64,000 nt of DNA from Selaginella tamariscina (GCA_003024785.1 PUQB01000034.1:406269-470268); one strand, 5' to 3'; shown: positions 12,621 through 25,019, counted from the first letter of the stretch. Numbers and translations are program-made. The notes: generated by a model from the sequence alone, not told the origin.

Positions 12621-14733
12621 ATGAGTTCTATTCTTTGTGGACAGGCGCCTCAATTTGTTCACTGCAGACAATATGCTTCCAGGATTAATGTTATTAGATC
12701 GCTCAATGCACGAGCTGTAGCGAATTCTGTGCAGATTGACACTAGTCTGCTCGATAAATCGTGTTTGAGCTGCTGTGAGACTGAGAAGAAATTGAGAGTG
12801 GCGGTTCTTCTCAGCGGAGGTGTGGTGGATAGTAGTGTTGCTTTGCGGCTACTTTGTGCAGCTGGGCATTCTTGCACGGCCTTTTATCTCAAAATTTGGT
12901 TCCAGGTAATATGATATGCATATACATAAATATATACACATATATGCATTTACATATATACACATTTTCTTAAATTTGAGTACGGGGTAGATCATAATAC
13001 ACTGTGGTTAAAGGCATTATCTTGCAAAGAACGAACAACTACACACACACACAGACGTTTTGCTATTTGTTTATAGGACGACTTTGACAACTTTTGGTCC
13101 GCTTGTCCGTGGGAAGATGATATGAAATACGCTCAACAAGTTTGTGACGAGGTTTAGTTAACCAAGTGTATGGTTTCAGTCACCTTGTGTGTGTCCGTGC
13201 GTGCGTGCATGTGTGTATGATTCCTTTATGGATCATATGTTAAATTGTGAGATATTATTAAACTTTTCTTGTGTACAGGTAGGAGTGAAACTGGAGATAG
13301 TTCACTTGACAGATGTGTATTGGAATACAGTGGTATCCAGATGTATTTCGGAGGTTCAAGCCGGACGGACTCCCAACCCAGATATTCTCTGCAACTCTAC
13401 CATCAAGTTTGGTACACACACACAACGTGCATATACATGCATGCAAGCATCTTTCAACTAATCCTCATGAACTGATACAGGAGCCTTTCTAGATCACATT
13501 CATAGAACTAGGTTTGATCGAGTCGCATCTGGTCATTATGCTCGAGTGGAGCACTATTTAGATGAGCAAGGAAAATCTCGGCCGTCATTGAAGCTGTCTA
13601 AAGACAAAGTATGGACATATATATAAAATGTAGAATAAGTTACTAATTTCTTTGATAAACAGATAAAGGATCAGACATATTTTCTATCACAGCTCTCACA
13701 AGAACAGCTGGGGTCTCTCATCTTCCCTTTAGGCAGTCTCACAAAGGTACTCTTGTTCTGTTTTGCTTAAGCATCTTGTGAAGCTGTCCTTTTCCTTAAT
13801 CAGCATGAGGTTCGACATCTCGCTGGTAATTTGAACCTTCCCAATAAAGACCGCAAGGACTCACAGGGTATTTGTTTTCTTGGTAAGGTACGTTTGCTCA
13901 CGCATGCACGCATACAAACGTATACACACACAAAGGCACATCTCTTCAACTTGTGTGTGTGACGAGTCAACTATGGACATGCACGTCCATAGAAATTATA
14001 GCAAGTTAAGACATGTTGTTTATGGTAGAATTATATGTTGAGTATCCCCTTTATGTGTATGTATATTGACAGGTGAAATTCGGTGAGTTTATTGAAAGAC
14101 ATCTAGGAGAGAAACAAGGATTGCTTATTGAAGCAGAGACAGGGAAGACTATGGGAACTCATAAAGGATTCTGGTTCTACACAATTGGTCAAAGACATGG
14201 CATACGCCTATCACATGGACCATGGTAATTCATTAACTAATAATTTCATGTATGAATCATATTAACATGTTTTTGTTTTCCAAGGTACGTTGTTGCAAAA
14301 GATGCAGAAAAGAATGTGGTGTATATTTCTACGAGTTATTTCTCTGGCGACAAGAAGAGACGTAACTTTCACGTTGATGGTCTAAACTGGTTTTCAACAA
14401 GACCCAGCCAAAACTCTACTTTACAATGCAAGGTCAGAAGCAGGTGTGTGCGTGTGCGTGTGACATTATACGTGTCTGTGTATATAGGTACGTCACGGCC
14501 CTAGTTTCTACGATTGTAAACTAGATTTTGAAACGGAGAGAGGTGCTGTCGTGAGGCTGTTAGAGGACGATCAAGCACTTGCAGCTGGACAATATGCTGC
14601 ATTCTACGATGGTGAAACTTGCTTAGGATCCGGAGTGATCACCGACTATTTGGACGGCCTCAATTCATGCACGGTTTCACCTCACGATTTGACCTCCAAA
14701 CAAAGTATGCCTACTAGTCGTACTTTGTTCTAG
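12621..14733 (+). CDS. mnmA: tRNA-specific 2-thiouridylase (MnmA/TRMU family), probably organellar
   Basis: Nine exons: 12621-12905, 13077-13151, 13279-13411, 13481-13608, 13663-13746, 13804-13887, 14073-14224, 14285-14432 and 14488-14733. They total 1,335 bases, 444 residues and are fully open. The enzyme uses ATP and a persulfide to thiolate U34 of tRNA. An N-terminal extension of about 55 residues rich in Ser/Arg/Ala suggests plastid or mitochondrial import. The PP-loop is [17 protein letters not shown]. The two catalytic cysteines are visible in [13 protein letters not shown] and QGICFLGK, and [21 protein letters not shown] and [12 protein letters not shown] are all standard MnmA segments. 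The oddity is one extra Val inside the PP-loop, where the family has SGGVDSS. The 5' end abuts the SET gene promoter. Confidence 0.9.
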
Positions 14734-15761
14734 GGAGATCATTCTTTTTTAAGTCTAGTTTTAGGTACTAGGCACAGATATGATATGCGTGCGTGCGTGT
14801 GTGTGTGTTTACATAATATACCACACCTGGAATGCTAGGCATCCTATCAAACTTTTAAGAATGTCGACATTGAGTATGATTGTTGAATAGTGGTCTTTGC
14901 TTTGGAATTCATAAAGGCTGTGATTTTGGTGGGGTACAAACGAGCATAAGGTTGTTGATTATATTTGCATAACTATTTAACCAGTGCATTATGAGACAGA
15001 TGTAGTTGTAGGTATAAAATAAAGTTTAAAATAAATATTAAAAATATATACATTTTTATAAGAGGTTGTGTAGGTGTAGGTACAGGAAAGCATTTCAGTT
15101 CATGAGAGGTTGGAAATGTATGTGTATGTCTGTGTATACGTGTGTCTATATTAGTTGTAATTATAGTTGTCTCTGTGTTTGTATATAAGAGATACATATA
15201 CAGTAACCCCTCTCTCTCACACACACACGCACACACACACATCTTACCACAGTTACAGGTACATGATTGATTATACGAGAGATTATGGTGTGATGATTAA
15301 CTGAACAAACTCTATATCAATATGAATATATTCTTGATGTCCAGATGTATACTAGTTATCCGGTTGGTCTTATCGACTAGCGTATGAACACACGTGTATG
15401 GGTTACGGAACGTATATATAATAATGTGTATGTATACGAAGTTAAGAATGGTATTATACATCGAAACAAACAAAAGCATGGGGCAATTAATAACTGGGTG
15501 GTTTTTGAAATCATGGTGTGTGGGAGATCTCCAAATATCAGAACAGAAAAACTAAAACTAACAACAACCAACAACACCGATCCTCCTTGTCAGCAGCAAA
15601 CAAAAACAGACACTTCTTGCTACTACATGTGAAAGATAAACGTACAGCTATGGTTTTTACTTTGAGAAGAATACAAAGGCCCTGGTGGTACACCTTAACC
15701 AGATCCCACATGTGGAAATAAGAAGAAACAGAAACAAAGAAATTGTCTCACAACAGATTCA
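14734..15761. other. Intergenic spacer, convergent 3' ends
   Basis: The thiolase gene (plus) and ERF gene (minus) converge here. Short (GT)n/(CA)n tracts occur near 14785-14808 and 15221-15241. No coding sequence is recognised. The part next to 15762 probably includes the ERF 3' UTR. Confidence 0.5.
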
Positions 15762-16570
15762 TCAGCTTGTGCTGATCCCTGCATTCTCTTCTTCAGCCGG
15801 CGGCTGGTTCAGATCAAGAAGCGGGACCTGCTTGGGAGACTCCCCGTCGATCACAGAAGAGGATGAATCACAGTCACTCTGATAAGTCTGATGCTCGATC
15901 TTCACTCCCGGATGTGTAGCCGGATGGGCGATCCATTGCTGGCTATGGAGGTGGTGAATCGGATCAAGAACAACTGCTGAAGAGCTGTTGCTCTTCGCCT
16001 TCTTCAATTCGGGATCGGGATGGGGAGCGGATCTCTTGCTGCCCACCATCTGGATTAGATGCCGTCTCTGAACAATTGGAGTTGCAACAGGGATCGGTTC
16101 AAACGGACCCCTGGGCCGGAAGCTGGAGATTGAGACACCGGATTCGGGCTGCATCATCTGGATTGTGCCCAAGTCGGACATTGAGAGATTGAGGTCGATA
16201 CATCCTCGATTCCAGGGGAGATCAGTAGGGACCGGGATGGGAAGAGGAGGGTTCTCTGGTGATTAGATTGCTGCTTGGAGCCGCTCCAAGATTCCACAGT
16301 GGAGCTCTGGCTGGTGCTCTGATCGTGATCGGATGCCGGTGTAGCGAAATTCGTCTTGGCCTTTGCACCGCGCAGTGTGCGCGCTGCATTGTCGTATGCT
16401 CGCGCGGCTTCCTCCGCTGTGTCGAATGTGCCAAGCCACACGCGTGTTTTCTTCCAGGGATCCCGGATTTCTGCAGCAAATCTTCCCCATGGCCTCTTCC
16501 TCACGCCCCGGAAATGCGCCTCTTTTGTTGCACCCGATCTTTGTGCTGCTGCCTCGCCTGCAATCTTCAT
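15762..16570 (-). CDS. AP2/ERF transcription factor with EAR repression motifs (one frameshift)
   Basis: A single-exon gene of the ERF type. From ATG 16570 it reads [13 protein letters not shown], then a complete AP2 domain from about residue 19 to 76: [56 protein letters not shown]. The Ala and Asp that mark the ERF (GCC-box) branch are present. The C-terminal half is in another frame; the switch needs one base near 16180-16264. That half carries [11 protein letters not shown] and, near the end, LLDLNQPP, both matching the DLNxxP/LxLxL EAR repression motif that recruits TOPLESS-type co-repressors. With one frame correction the product would be 269 residues, typical of ERF repressors. Either the indel is an error or the protein is truncated before its EAR motifs. 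A GC-rich leader/promoter lies upstream at 16.6-17.0 kb. Confidence 0.82.
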
Positions 16571-19500
16571 GGTGGGATCGGATCACGAAGATGAATCAAT
16601 CCCAAGAGAAATAAGAACCCTAAGTTTTGCGCCTCCTGATATTTGCCGGCTGGTTCACTTTCCCCGGGCCAGTATGCGGCGGCGGCGCAAGAGCCGGCGA
16701 AACGGCCGGCCGGCGCGCACACGTCAGCCCTAGGATGGTCCTAACCCCTACGGAACCGATCCAACGACCGAGATCTGGGCATTCAGGGTCAAATTCCTGG
16801 TCAAACTCGCGCCGACGTGGACCGCTGTACCTTAGTCAGGGAAACGGCCGGCAGCAGAGGACAGCGATGGGCGGTGGGTCCCGCCTTTTGTTGACGGGCA
16901 CTGACGGGCGGTGATGGCCGGATCCGGCATAATTGTGCGCGCGCGCCGCCGCGCCCGCCCTTCAATGCGCTGCGCCGTCCAGATCGGTCCCACCACTTCA
17001 CAACACACATGCATGGTCATATTTTGTGTGTTTTGCTTTATTTTACTTGCTATAACCGTTATACAAAATTTCACGAAATTGTCAAAGTAACCTTCACATA
17101 TGATTAAAATGTATAGCTGGCACACATACGACAAGTGGCACTGACACATGGCTACACACGTGGCATTCATGTATGTAGTTGCTTAAAATGTGATATCTGC
17201 GTTTAGTTGTTTTGAAATGCAGAACACTAATAAATAGGATTTTATAACATGCATTGTAAAAAAATTACAGTATATTAACACTAATAAATAGGATTTGATA
17301 ACCTGCATTCTCAGTAAGGACCATATCAATCGTATAAACAAATCATAAACATTGTAATTAACATAATTAAAGTTCACGTAAACTTATGTTCTTAAATATT
17401 TAATTGAATTATTTAAATAAACCATTTATTTAGTTAATCAATCATGTAATCATCTGTAATTTTGTATAAGAACAAATATCAAAGGTAGATTTATATAATT
17501 TATATTTCAGAATTAATTATTAAATCTTCACTTAATCAAACCTTGTTCGTATAAACCACTTTCAAAAGGTAATTATGAATGAGAGACATCCATTCTTTTA
17601 AAATGGTGAGTGTTATGGTTTTACCATTATGAATTAATTATTTGATTTATAAAATATGTAAAATAAGCCAAACGGACCTAAATTAAGTATCAAATGCCCC
17701 TTTTCATAAACATTATTGCATTTGAATAGAATAAATATGAAATTTTATCTTCAATGTTAATTTTATTTTGAATTCAATAAGTATACATTTTTAACTAAAT
17801 TAATAAAAAGTGAATGACTAACTTAAGTAAATTTTATTTTAATTTTAATGACCAAAATCAATTGAACCTAAACTTTTAACTTTATAAATAGCTTATAGTG
17901 TGTAACAACCATTGATTAAATTATTAAACTTAATATTAAATTTTATGACGAACTCACCAGGTTAGTATCGAATTGCATATAAATATCAAAAACTCATTAA
18001 CATTTTTTTAAAACAATTTGTTAAACATATTTTAATATTAGACTGCTTAATAAAACAATTTGTTAAACTGGTTCTAATAGTATACAGATTAGCACAGCAC
18101 TTTAAATAATTATTCATTCCAGATATGTTGAAAATTCTGCTATCACAATTGCAATATCAAATATAATTAAAAACATAAAGCAAAATTAATTTTAAAATTA
18201 GATATTAAAAGACATTAAAAAATGAAATAATTTTTTTTTTTAAATCCTACTATATACATAATACACGTGACAGGTGGCATCAGCACATACCATGTGGATA
18301 ATGTACAGTAAGCTACAATTTACAACATGGTTAATACGGAGAGATCATGTACTGACACGGATAGCATTGGTCGGTGACGATGTCAAGACACGTGGCTTGC
18401 GGCAGAAGGTATGGGCCCGAGGCCGCATGTCATATTCCATACGGTGTCTGTCTGCATTTCACGTACGCGCTAACCGGAATCATTCGCCGAGCTGATGCCA
18501 GCATTGGGCCATGACCACAATCATGGTCCACATGGACAAAACTATTTAGTGCGGCGCCGCCCGTATCTGTACGGTCATGCATAAGCCATGTCATGTCCTC
18601 AGCATGAGGTGGCGGGCGCCGCCCTGTGAGGGTATCCGTCAGCGAATATCCCACCCCCGAGGAGCACGCACACTTCCGTGCAGAGACTTGCCGCCGGCCG
18701 TACATGCAGAGCGCCGTCAAACTGGTTTTTACCCCTTGGTCACCGACATTTCTCGGTCTTATGCTTACGTTTACCTCGCGTAGAAACTGCCCGTCACTCT
18801 CTCTTCTTTAAACTCCGCTCATCAATGGTGTTACATATCAGCATAGAGGTTATGATTATGATGTTGTTAATGTTCCCTTGTGTGGCTACAAATTCCCTGT
18901 AACTCCCGATTAACGGCCGTAGTAAAACGGGCTTACCCTTTAATCCGTGCGTTACGGCCACCCTAAACCGGGCTTAGCACACTGCCGGCGGTAGAGAGAC
19001 CACGCGTGCCATTTGCCGGGTACAGTGCAGAGGTATCCTGTTACCGCCGCCACATTTTTCACCTACAAGAACCCTAGAAACGGGGTTTCAAAAAAAGCCT
19101 GCAATCATGTGGCCATGCATGCGGTTTGTATGTCGCCGGCCTCACCTACCAAACCGTACGCATTTTAACCTGTGCCCCAGTGTCAGTAATTGCTTGTGTT
19201 GCGGTTACCATATCTGCTCATGACGGCGGGTGGGTCTCACAGGAATATGCGTGCAATTTGAATTCTGCCGTTGGATTTAAAGCTTTCCATCTGACCGTCC
19301 GATGGAAAATCGATTTGAAAGGACAGGCGGCGGCCGTGGGCGGCTAGACCGTAGCAATGGGTGCCACGTGTCGATTTTCGAATCGGTGGGACCCGAGGTC
19401 TCCGCCGGCGTCCAGGGCCCAATGCCCGTGCGCCTGTCGGCGACCTGTCGGGGAAGATCCTCCTCATTTACTTAGCCTTACATGACGTACACATGGCAAA

Positions 19501-19677
19501 AGCTGTACGAACGTTTAATTAGTAGTCAGATTAATTTAAGCAAATGCTTTCGTTTTCGGCAATGCATATGTTTATATTTGCTTGTGTATATTATGATGTA
19601 CGTCAACGGAGCAGTGAGTATATATATATGAAGGAACAGTAATTCGAATATTATTTCTTAACTAGCTCTACAACAAA
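16571..19677. other. Long intergenic region with GC-rich ERF promoter, AT-rich middle and GC-rich island
   Basis: 16,571-17,000 is GC-rich and directly upstream of the ERF start. 17,000-18,250 is very AT-rich and featureless. 18,260-19,480 is GC-rich with many short palindromes and a CCACGTGTC (G-box core) at about 19,364. Its open frames have no recognisable protein. MAK16 ends at 19,678. Confidence 0.55.
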
Positions 19678-21634
19678 CTAAGCAAATGCCATTGGTGCCC
19701 TTTGTTGCTGATATTCGTCCTCGTATTCAACCTGCAGTACGACAAGTTAACAATACATACACATATTATAGATTACTACAAAGAAAGCAAAGATAGCATT
19801 CATTCCACACGCGCGCACACACGCACACGGTCCTTTGAACATGTATATGTATATCCATCACACATGTATACGAGTAAGTAACGATTGACCTTACAATATA
19901 TTATAAGGTATGTAGTTTCACGTACCTGGACAGTCGGCCTTCTCCTCTTTGTAGAAGACTTAGGAGCAGGCTCTTTCCTTTTACGTGTCATTTCATCTTC
20001 ATCTTCGCTTTCTGCATCACTTTCGTCATCATCTTCATCTTCACTCATTACATCTGCGAAATGTACAAAACGTTAGTTGATGTCTATCTATAATATGTAT
20101 ACAAGTGGATATATATATAGTCTGTATACATACAAAACTTAATTTACAAGTATTACCATCTTCCCCAACCATGTCCATTCCAGCAAGATCTTCAATCTCT
20201 TCTTCATCCTCCTCATATCCTTCGACGTACTCGGGCACAGGTTCTTCCTGAAATCGTAAATCAAGTTTCTTTATCCGTTTATTAAAGCCTTAAGTAGTCG
20301 ATTGGATAAATACATGGATACATAAAGCATATGCATCACACACACACACACACACAGATATATATATATATGCGGGAGCGTGTGTGTGTGTGTTAATTGG
20401 ATAGAAACACAATATTGTGGTTAGTTTGTATATACGCTTATATGCTTATATGCATGTTTGTGAATTTGGAGATGCAGATTCTTATATAACAAACATGATG
20501 TTATTTGTAAACATTCACATATATACATATGTATGCAATATACAGTGCATTTGAGTCCTATTTTCGATATGTCGTTATATAAATATATATAAATAAAATT
20601 ACATATCATGTAGTAACATTTCATACGACTTACCTCCTCCTCTTCTTCTTGTTCTTCTTCTTCCTTAATCCCCTCACGATCAAGAATATCAAGAAATTCA
20701 GGAGAAATGTTCATGATATCATTGCCGTACACACCCTTCTTCAGCCTATCGATCAGCTGCTTTTCTACCGCCTTTGAAAACGTACAAGATCAATTAATAA
20801 GAAGAAATATATCACATATGATTAAATTAGATTGTATATAGAATATATCTCGAAGAATATATTTCGGATTAGTACTTACCGTCTCAAGCTTTGCAGCTAT
20901 TTCCGCTTTAGCTTCCCTACGAGCCTCCCTCACCACTTGCTTCCTTGGCATGGTTACAATCTTTTCGCTGCAAAATCAATACTGACTCATTAAAATGCTG
21001 GCTGTGAAAAATGTGTATATAGATTGTGCGTGTGTTGCATAAGGGATATATATATAGGCTGTACCTGTCTTTAAGAGCAAGCTTGCGGGTTCGGATTAAG
21101 TACTGAGTCATCTTAGTGAGACGCTGCTTAGTTTTGTGTACAAGAAACTTAGGCCAATATTGCTGAAAACCAAATGAATGTGGACATTAAACCTCTAGTT
21201 TTTCCGTTAAACAAAAACAGCTTACCAGATACTTGTCAATAAGCTCCAACGCCTTAGCATAATTCCGAGGAAGCTTGAGCCTCTCCCACAATTATTTGGA
21301 GTGTGTGCTCTCTCTATACTTTTCATATAAAGGTACAATATTCCTGCAATTAAAGTATACATATTCTATCCTTTATACATATTAAAAATACATTATATAC
21401 ACCTACCTTCGTGTTCTCTGATTGTCGCATAACGGCTGTTCGCGAGTGGGCAAGAGCTCCGATTACAGAAGCCGGTGAGATTATACTGATTCCGGCAGAA
21501 ATTTTGGGTCTCTAGCCTGCATTTAGGTGTGTGTGTGTGAGAGAGAAGAAGAGGAGGGGGGGGGGGGGGGGCTTACTTGACCCGAAAGCTGCAATTATTG
21601 TGATCACCTGCCATATTACCTCGTCGTGCTGCAT
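19678..21634 (-). CDS. MAK16: MAK16 ribosome-biogenesis protein (two one-base disruptions)
   Basis: Nine exons: 21577-21634, 21407-21516, 21226-21343, 21065-21162, 20880-20967, 20634-20771, 20157-20247, 19926-20053 and 19678-19731. With one base restored in exon 1 and one in exon 3 they give 294 residues, the family length. Signatures are [31 protein letters not shown] with the conserved cysteines, [38 protein letters not shown], then the acidic tail ([16 protein letters not shown]) and a Lys/Arg-rich segment before [13 protein letters not shown]16 is a nucleolar factor for 60S subunit assembly and is essential in yeast. The breaks lie at about 21,590-21,600 and 21,288-21,295. All splice sites are intact. 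Because the gene is normally essential and single-copy, sequence error is a serious alternative to pseudogenisation. Intron 1 starts GTAAGC followed by 16 consecutive C (plus strand G at 21,556-21,571). Confidence 0.85.
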
Positions 21635-22471
21635 AGTCGGTACTCCGTCTTCACAACCCAAAACCCTAACCCTAGAGATTGAAGCATATACTTTCGTTGT
21701 AAGGGCATATACTCCATTTCACACATTTAAAATATTGAAAAGAAATCCCTTGGTTTAATGAAGATAAATTCTGGGGAAATGCCTCTTTAATAATTATTAC
21801 TATATAAAATCAATTAGTATATGTAATTAAATTGGTTAATGTTAAAAATTAAATGTATCATATGTTCACCACAGTCATCTCATACAAACTCACACGTTGC
21901 AGTCATCTCTCTCTTTCTCACACACGCACGCACGCACGCACGCACGCACACATACTCTAACTCGCAGTTGCACATACATTTAGTAGTTAATTATTGTGTG
22001 ATTATTGCTGACAAATAAAATTGCAGTTTTATATGGAGATTAATATCCAAAACTAAAAAAAATTGTTATTATAATCTTTAATAAAAGAATAATCAAATAT
22101 TTTATTATCTTTTATTACATGGACTCACATACATTTAATTTAGAAAATGTTTCAGAAATCAGTTCTCAATAGTTTTTACTTTAATTTTGCTAAATATATT
22201 AATATAACAGTGCATACCACTGGTTTAGGGTTCAGGGTTTATAATGCATATGTTCATGATACATAATATGACGGCCATGTATTATACATTATGTATGTAG
22301 ACTTGTATTTTAATGTTTATCGTGTGTCATTTGCATTATCTTGTTTCTATTATATTGTGTATGTATATTTCTTTGTTTTCAGTGATAGAAATAAATAAAA
22401 ATAGCATTTCTTTATTTATTCTTAGATAATTTTTTTTATTGTTTGTATTGATATATTTGATTTAGTAAAAT

Positions 22472-22516
<45 letters not shown>

Positions 22517-22948
22517 GGTTATTTGCATTTTTCTTAATATATTATTATTTTGTTTTTTTTTTTTTCTTTAATAATAAAAACATCAACTATTCATAATTTA
22601 CAATATATACAATGTGTTAAACATTTAAAAATCAATATGATAATTATTATTTCTATACTTTATATTAAATTTATATATCTAAACTATGAATCTTTTATAT
22701 AAATTATCACATGTGATATAATATTACATCTCACTATAGGTAAATTATATGTGCACGAAGTATTAAATTTTTTAAAAGTCCATATTTATTTTCTAATATT
22801 TTTTTATAAGTTATAAAAAAAAAAATTTACTTGATAATAAATTAAAGTTAGTATGCATATTAAATGAAGATTTATTGTTAAACTTCTTATGAATTTAAGA
22901 ATTTTAGATTGGATATAACATGCAATTAGAAAAATACATAATTAAACA
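21635..22948. other. AT-rich spacer
   Basis: No gene seen. It holds a CACG tetranucleotide tract (about 21,920-21,950) and a perfect (TA)n tract of about 38 bases at 22,474-22,511. Confidence 0.6.
22474..22511. repeat. (TA)n microsatellite
   Basis: A perfect TA run of about 38 bases in the spacer before the first polyphenol oxidase copy. Confidence 0.95.
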
Positions 22949-24595
22949 TCAAAAGAATTCGTGTTCAATCTGAATGTCCTTGAAGATCACAGGAAAGGTT
23001 TTACCCATTGTTTTGGAAACAATAGTTACCAGGATGTAGTCTTCAGTGATTCCAAGCTGCTCAAGCTTATCGCCAATCCCAATTCTAAATGTCGTCTCCC
23101 GTTTAGGATTCATCAGTCTGTGGCTTGAAACGCTTACAAAACTTCCAGCGTATTCCACCGCGCTAGTTGGTGTCTCTCGGTTGGCATTCGGTAAGTTTAT
23201 GAAAACATCAAACATAGTGGCATTCCCACTGTCAAATTCCACCCCTAGAATCACTAAAACCTCCTCTTCGTCTCCTTGATATGTCATTCGAACCGGCCTC
23301 TTCACACGGCTCGTATATCTGCCCTCCACTTTAGGACCAAATTCATGTAGTTCGTTTTACCACGTTTAGCACCCAGCGTTGAAGGTTTTGCCGTCACCCA
23401 TGGGTTGTTCACTTGTTGATACTTGTACCCCAAATCAGTGGTGTCGAGCGAATCAGCTACTCTAACCTTGACAAGCCTTGCATTCTCGTCGTAAAAGGAA
23501 GAAGTTAGTGTTAAGCCAGTCGGAATGATTGAGATCGGTACGATGGCCGCCTGGGATGGTTTTCCACACTTCCCATATACGGTCCACATTGGCATGATGT
23601 GCATAGAATATCGGATCTCTCCCAGCAGAGTACAGAGCACCCATGTTTCATTGAAACTTTCTAAATCACTGCCTGTCCATGTATGCACGCAGCCGTGAGG
23701 GATATATTGGATAGTTCCAGCCGAACCATTTTCTCCTAAAGGCTTTCCTAAGAAGAGGGAGGGCGTTTTGGAACCAGAGACGATATGCTGGTACATAGCG
23801 TTGTTGTTTTGGTCCCTGATATGTGGCTTAGGCCTATCATCCTCTGGGCAATCGTAGTGCAGGTCAACCAGCCTTGGTGGCATGTGATTACTGTTTCTTA
23901 ATCCATCCATAAGTGCATTTGAGTTTAAGTACATGGCTGGAATGACGTTGGCAAGCGGTGTAGAGATCGATTGGTCGTCCCAGTTCCAGAAGGGTAAAGC
24001 GAAGGCGTCGTCATTAAGCATCTTGGCAAGAATCCGCTCGTGGAAATAGAGAAACCAACGATGCCATGGTAAGAATAGCCAGTTAAAGTGGACTTCCAGA
24101 ATGGTACCATCTTCCTAGTTAAAATCTCAGGTGAGGAGGATATATACACAATACAAGACAGTGTTTTTTACTAACCTGGTGTAATGAACCACTGCAGTAG
24201 GCACAATGCAAGTCGGCTTGATTTGATAGCTTTCTTGGATCGCTATCCGGAAGGGACCTTAGTAGCTCATAAGCGCGATTGTACTTTTCAATGTATGTAG
24301 AGTCGACCAGATGTGCAGCTGGACGGATTCGAATTGGCGGCTTGGATTTGGGAAGAACATATTGAATAGGATCTGTTTCAATACCTGGAGGGCAGCATGC
24401 TATTGGAGTACCATATGCATCTCCAGTTTGGCATTTGATAGTTGAGTGGCTGCTGCTGCTGCTTTCAAACAAGTACAAGGTACCAAAAGCATTACATAAA
24501 TAATTGGAAAAGATCATGAGCTGTGAACTGTACATGTACAATGCTGCCAAAGGAAGTAGGATTATCAACGTCAATGCCAATACAATCTTGGCCAT
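22949..24595 (-). pseudogene. PPO: Polyphenol oxidase (tyrosinase/catechol oxidase) copy 1, frameshifted
   Basis: Two exons, 24176-24595 and 22949-24113. The N terminus MAKIVLALTLIILLPLAALY is a hydrophobic secretory-type signal or anchor, not a plastid transit peptide. CuA is complete: HCAYCSGSLHQ at the end of exon 1 and WLFLPWHRWFLYFHERIL in exon 2, with the thioether Cys. Middle motifs are LPFWNWDD and HTWTGSD. The CuB block ([20 protein letters not shown]) is present only in another frame. One G is lost near 23,647 and one base is gained near 23,493, so the main frame resumes at [11 protein letters not shown] but replaces about 52 residues including the copper ligands. A third slip near 23,340 breaks the join to the C-terminal KFDV-type domain (FDVFINLPNAN). 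PPOs oxidise o-diphenols to quinones. This copy should not bind the second copper as read. A close relative lies at 44.8-46.4 kb. Confidence 0.85.
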
Positions 24596-24701
24596 TAAGG
24601 CGTATACAGCGTGCTATACGATGTTCTATATAAATGTTCCAGACAGACTGGCTACGCGTTGTTGTATAACGAATTATAATATATACATGGAGTGCAACTA
24701 A

Positions 24702-25019
24702 ATTAAACGCACATTGTCAAATTGCTAAATGCACGTGATTAACATATTTATTTAATTATTTTTATATATGATTATATATATATATATATTTTCTTATTTT
24801 ATTTAACTAGAAAAATGCAATATATATATCTCTACTTTATATGCTTAGCAATTTCAAAAGCATATACCATTATATAAAAATAGAAATATATATAACACGT
24901 TTCTAACTAAATAAAACAAAATTATATTATATATATATATAATATATAAAATAATTAAATAAATATGTAAAAAAAACGTGTGATCATGTGCATTTAGCAA
25001 TTCGACCGTGTACGTTTAG
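24702..25019. mobile_element. MITE-like foldback element
   Basis: The left arm (from TAAACGCACA, through AATTGCTAAATGCAC, to ATTTATTTAATTATTTTTAT) is mirrored by the right arm (ATAAAATAATTAAATAAATA … GTGCATTTAGCAATTCG … TACGTTTAG). Arms are about 65 bases and imperfect, around an AT-rich core. There is no coding capacity. Parts of the same arms occur, rearranged, at 46,560-46,900 next to PPO copy 2. Confidence 0.65.

Noticed and set aside
16222..16733. Several other open frames over the ERF gene
   Set aside because: They are shadows in other frames of a GC-rich exon; only the frame with the AP2 domain has family support.
23302..24021. 239-residue frame as a complete, normal PPO domain
   Set aside because: The stretch from about 23,490 to 23,647 is read out of phase; the true CuB peptide is in another frame.
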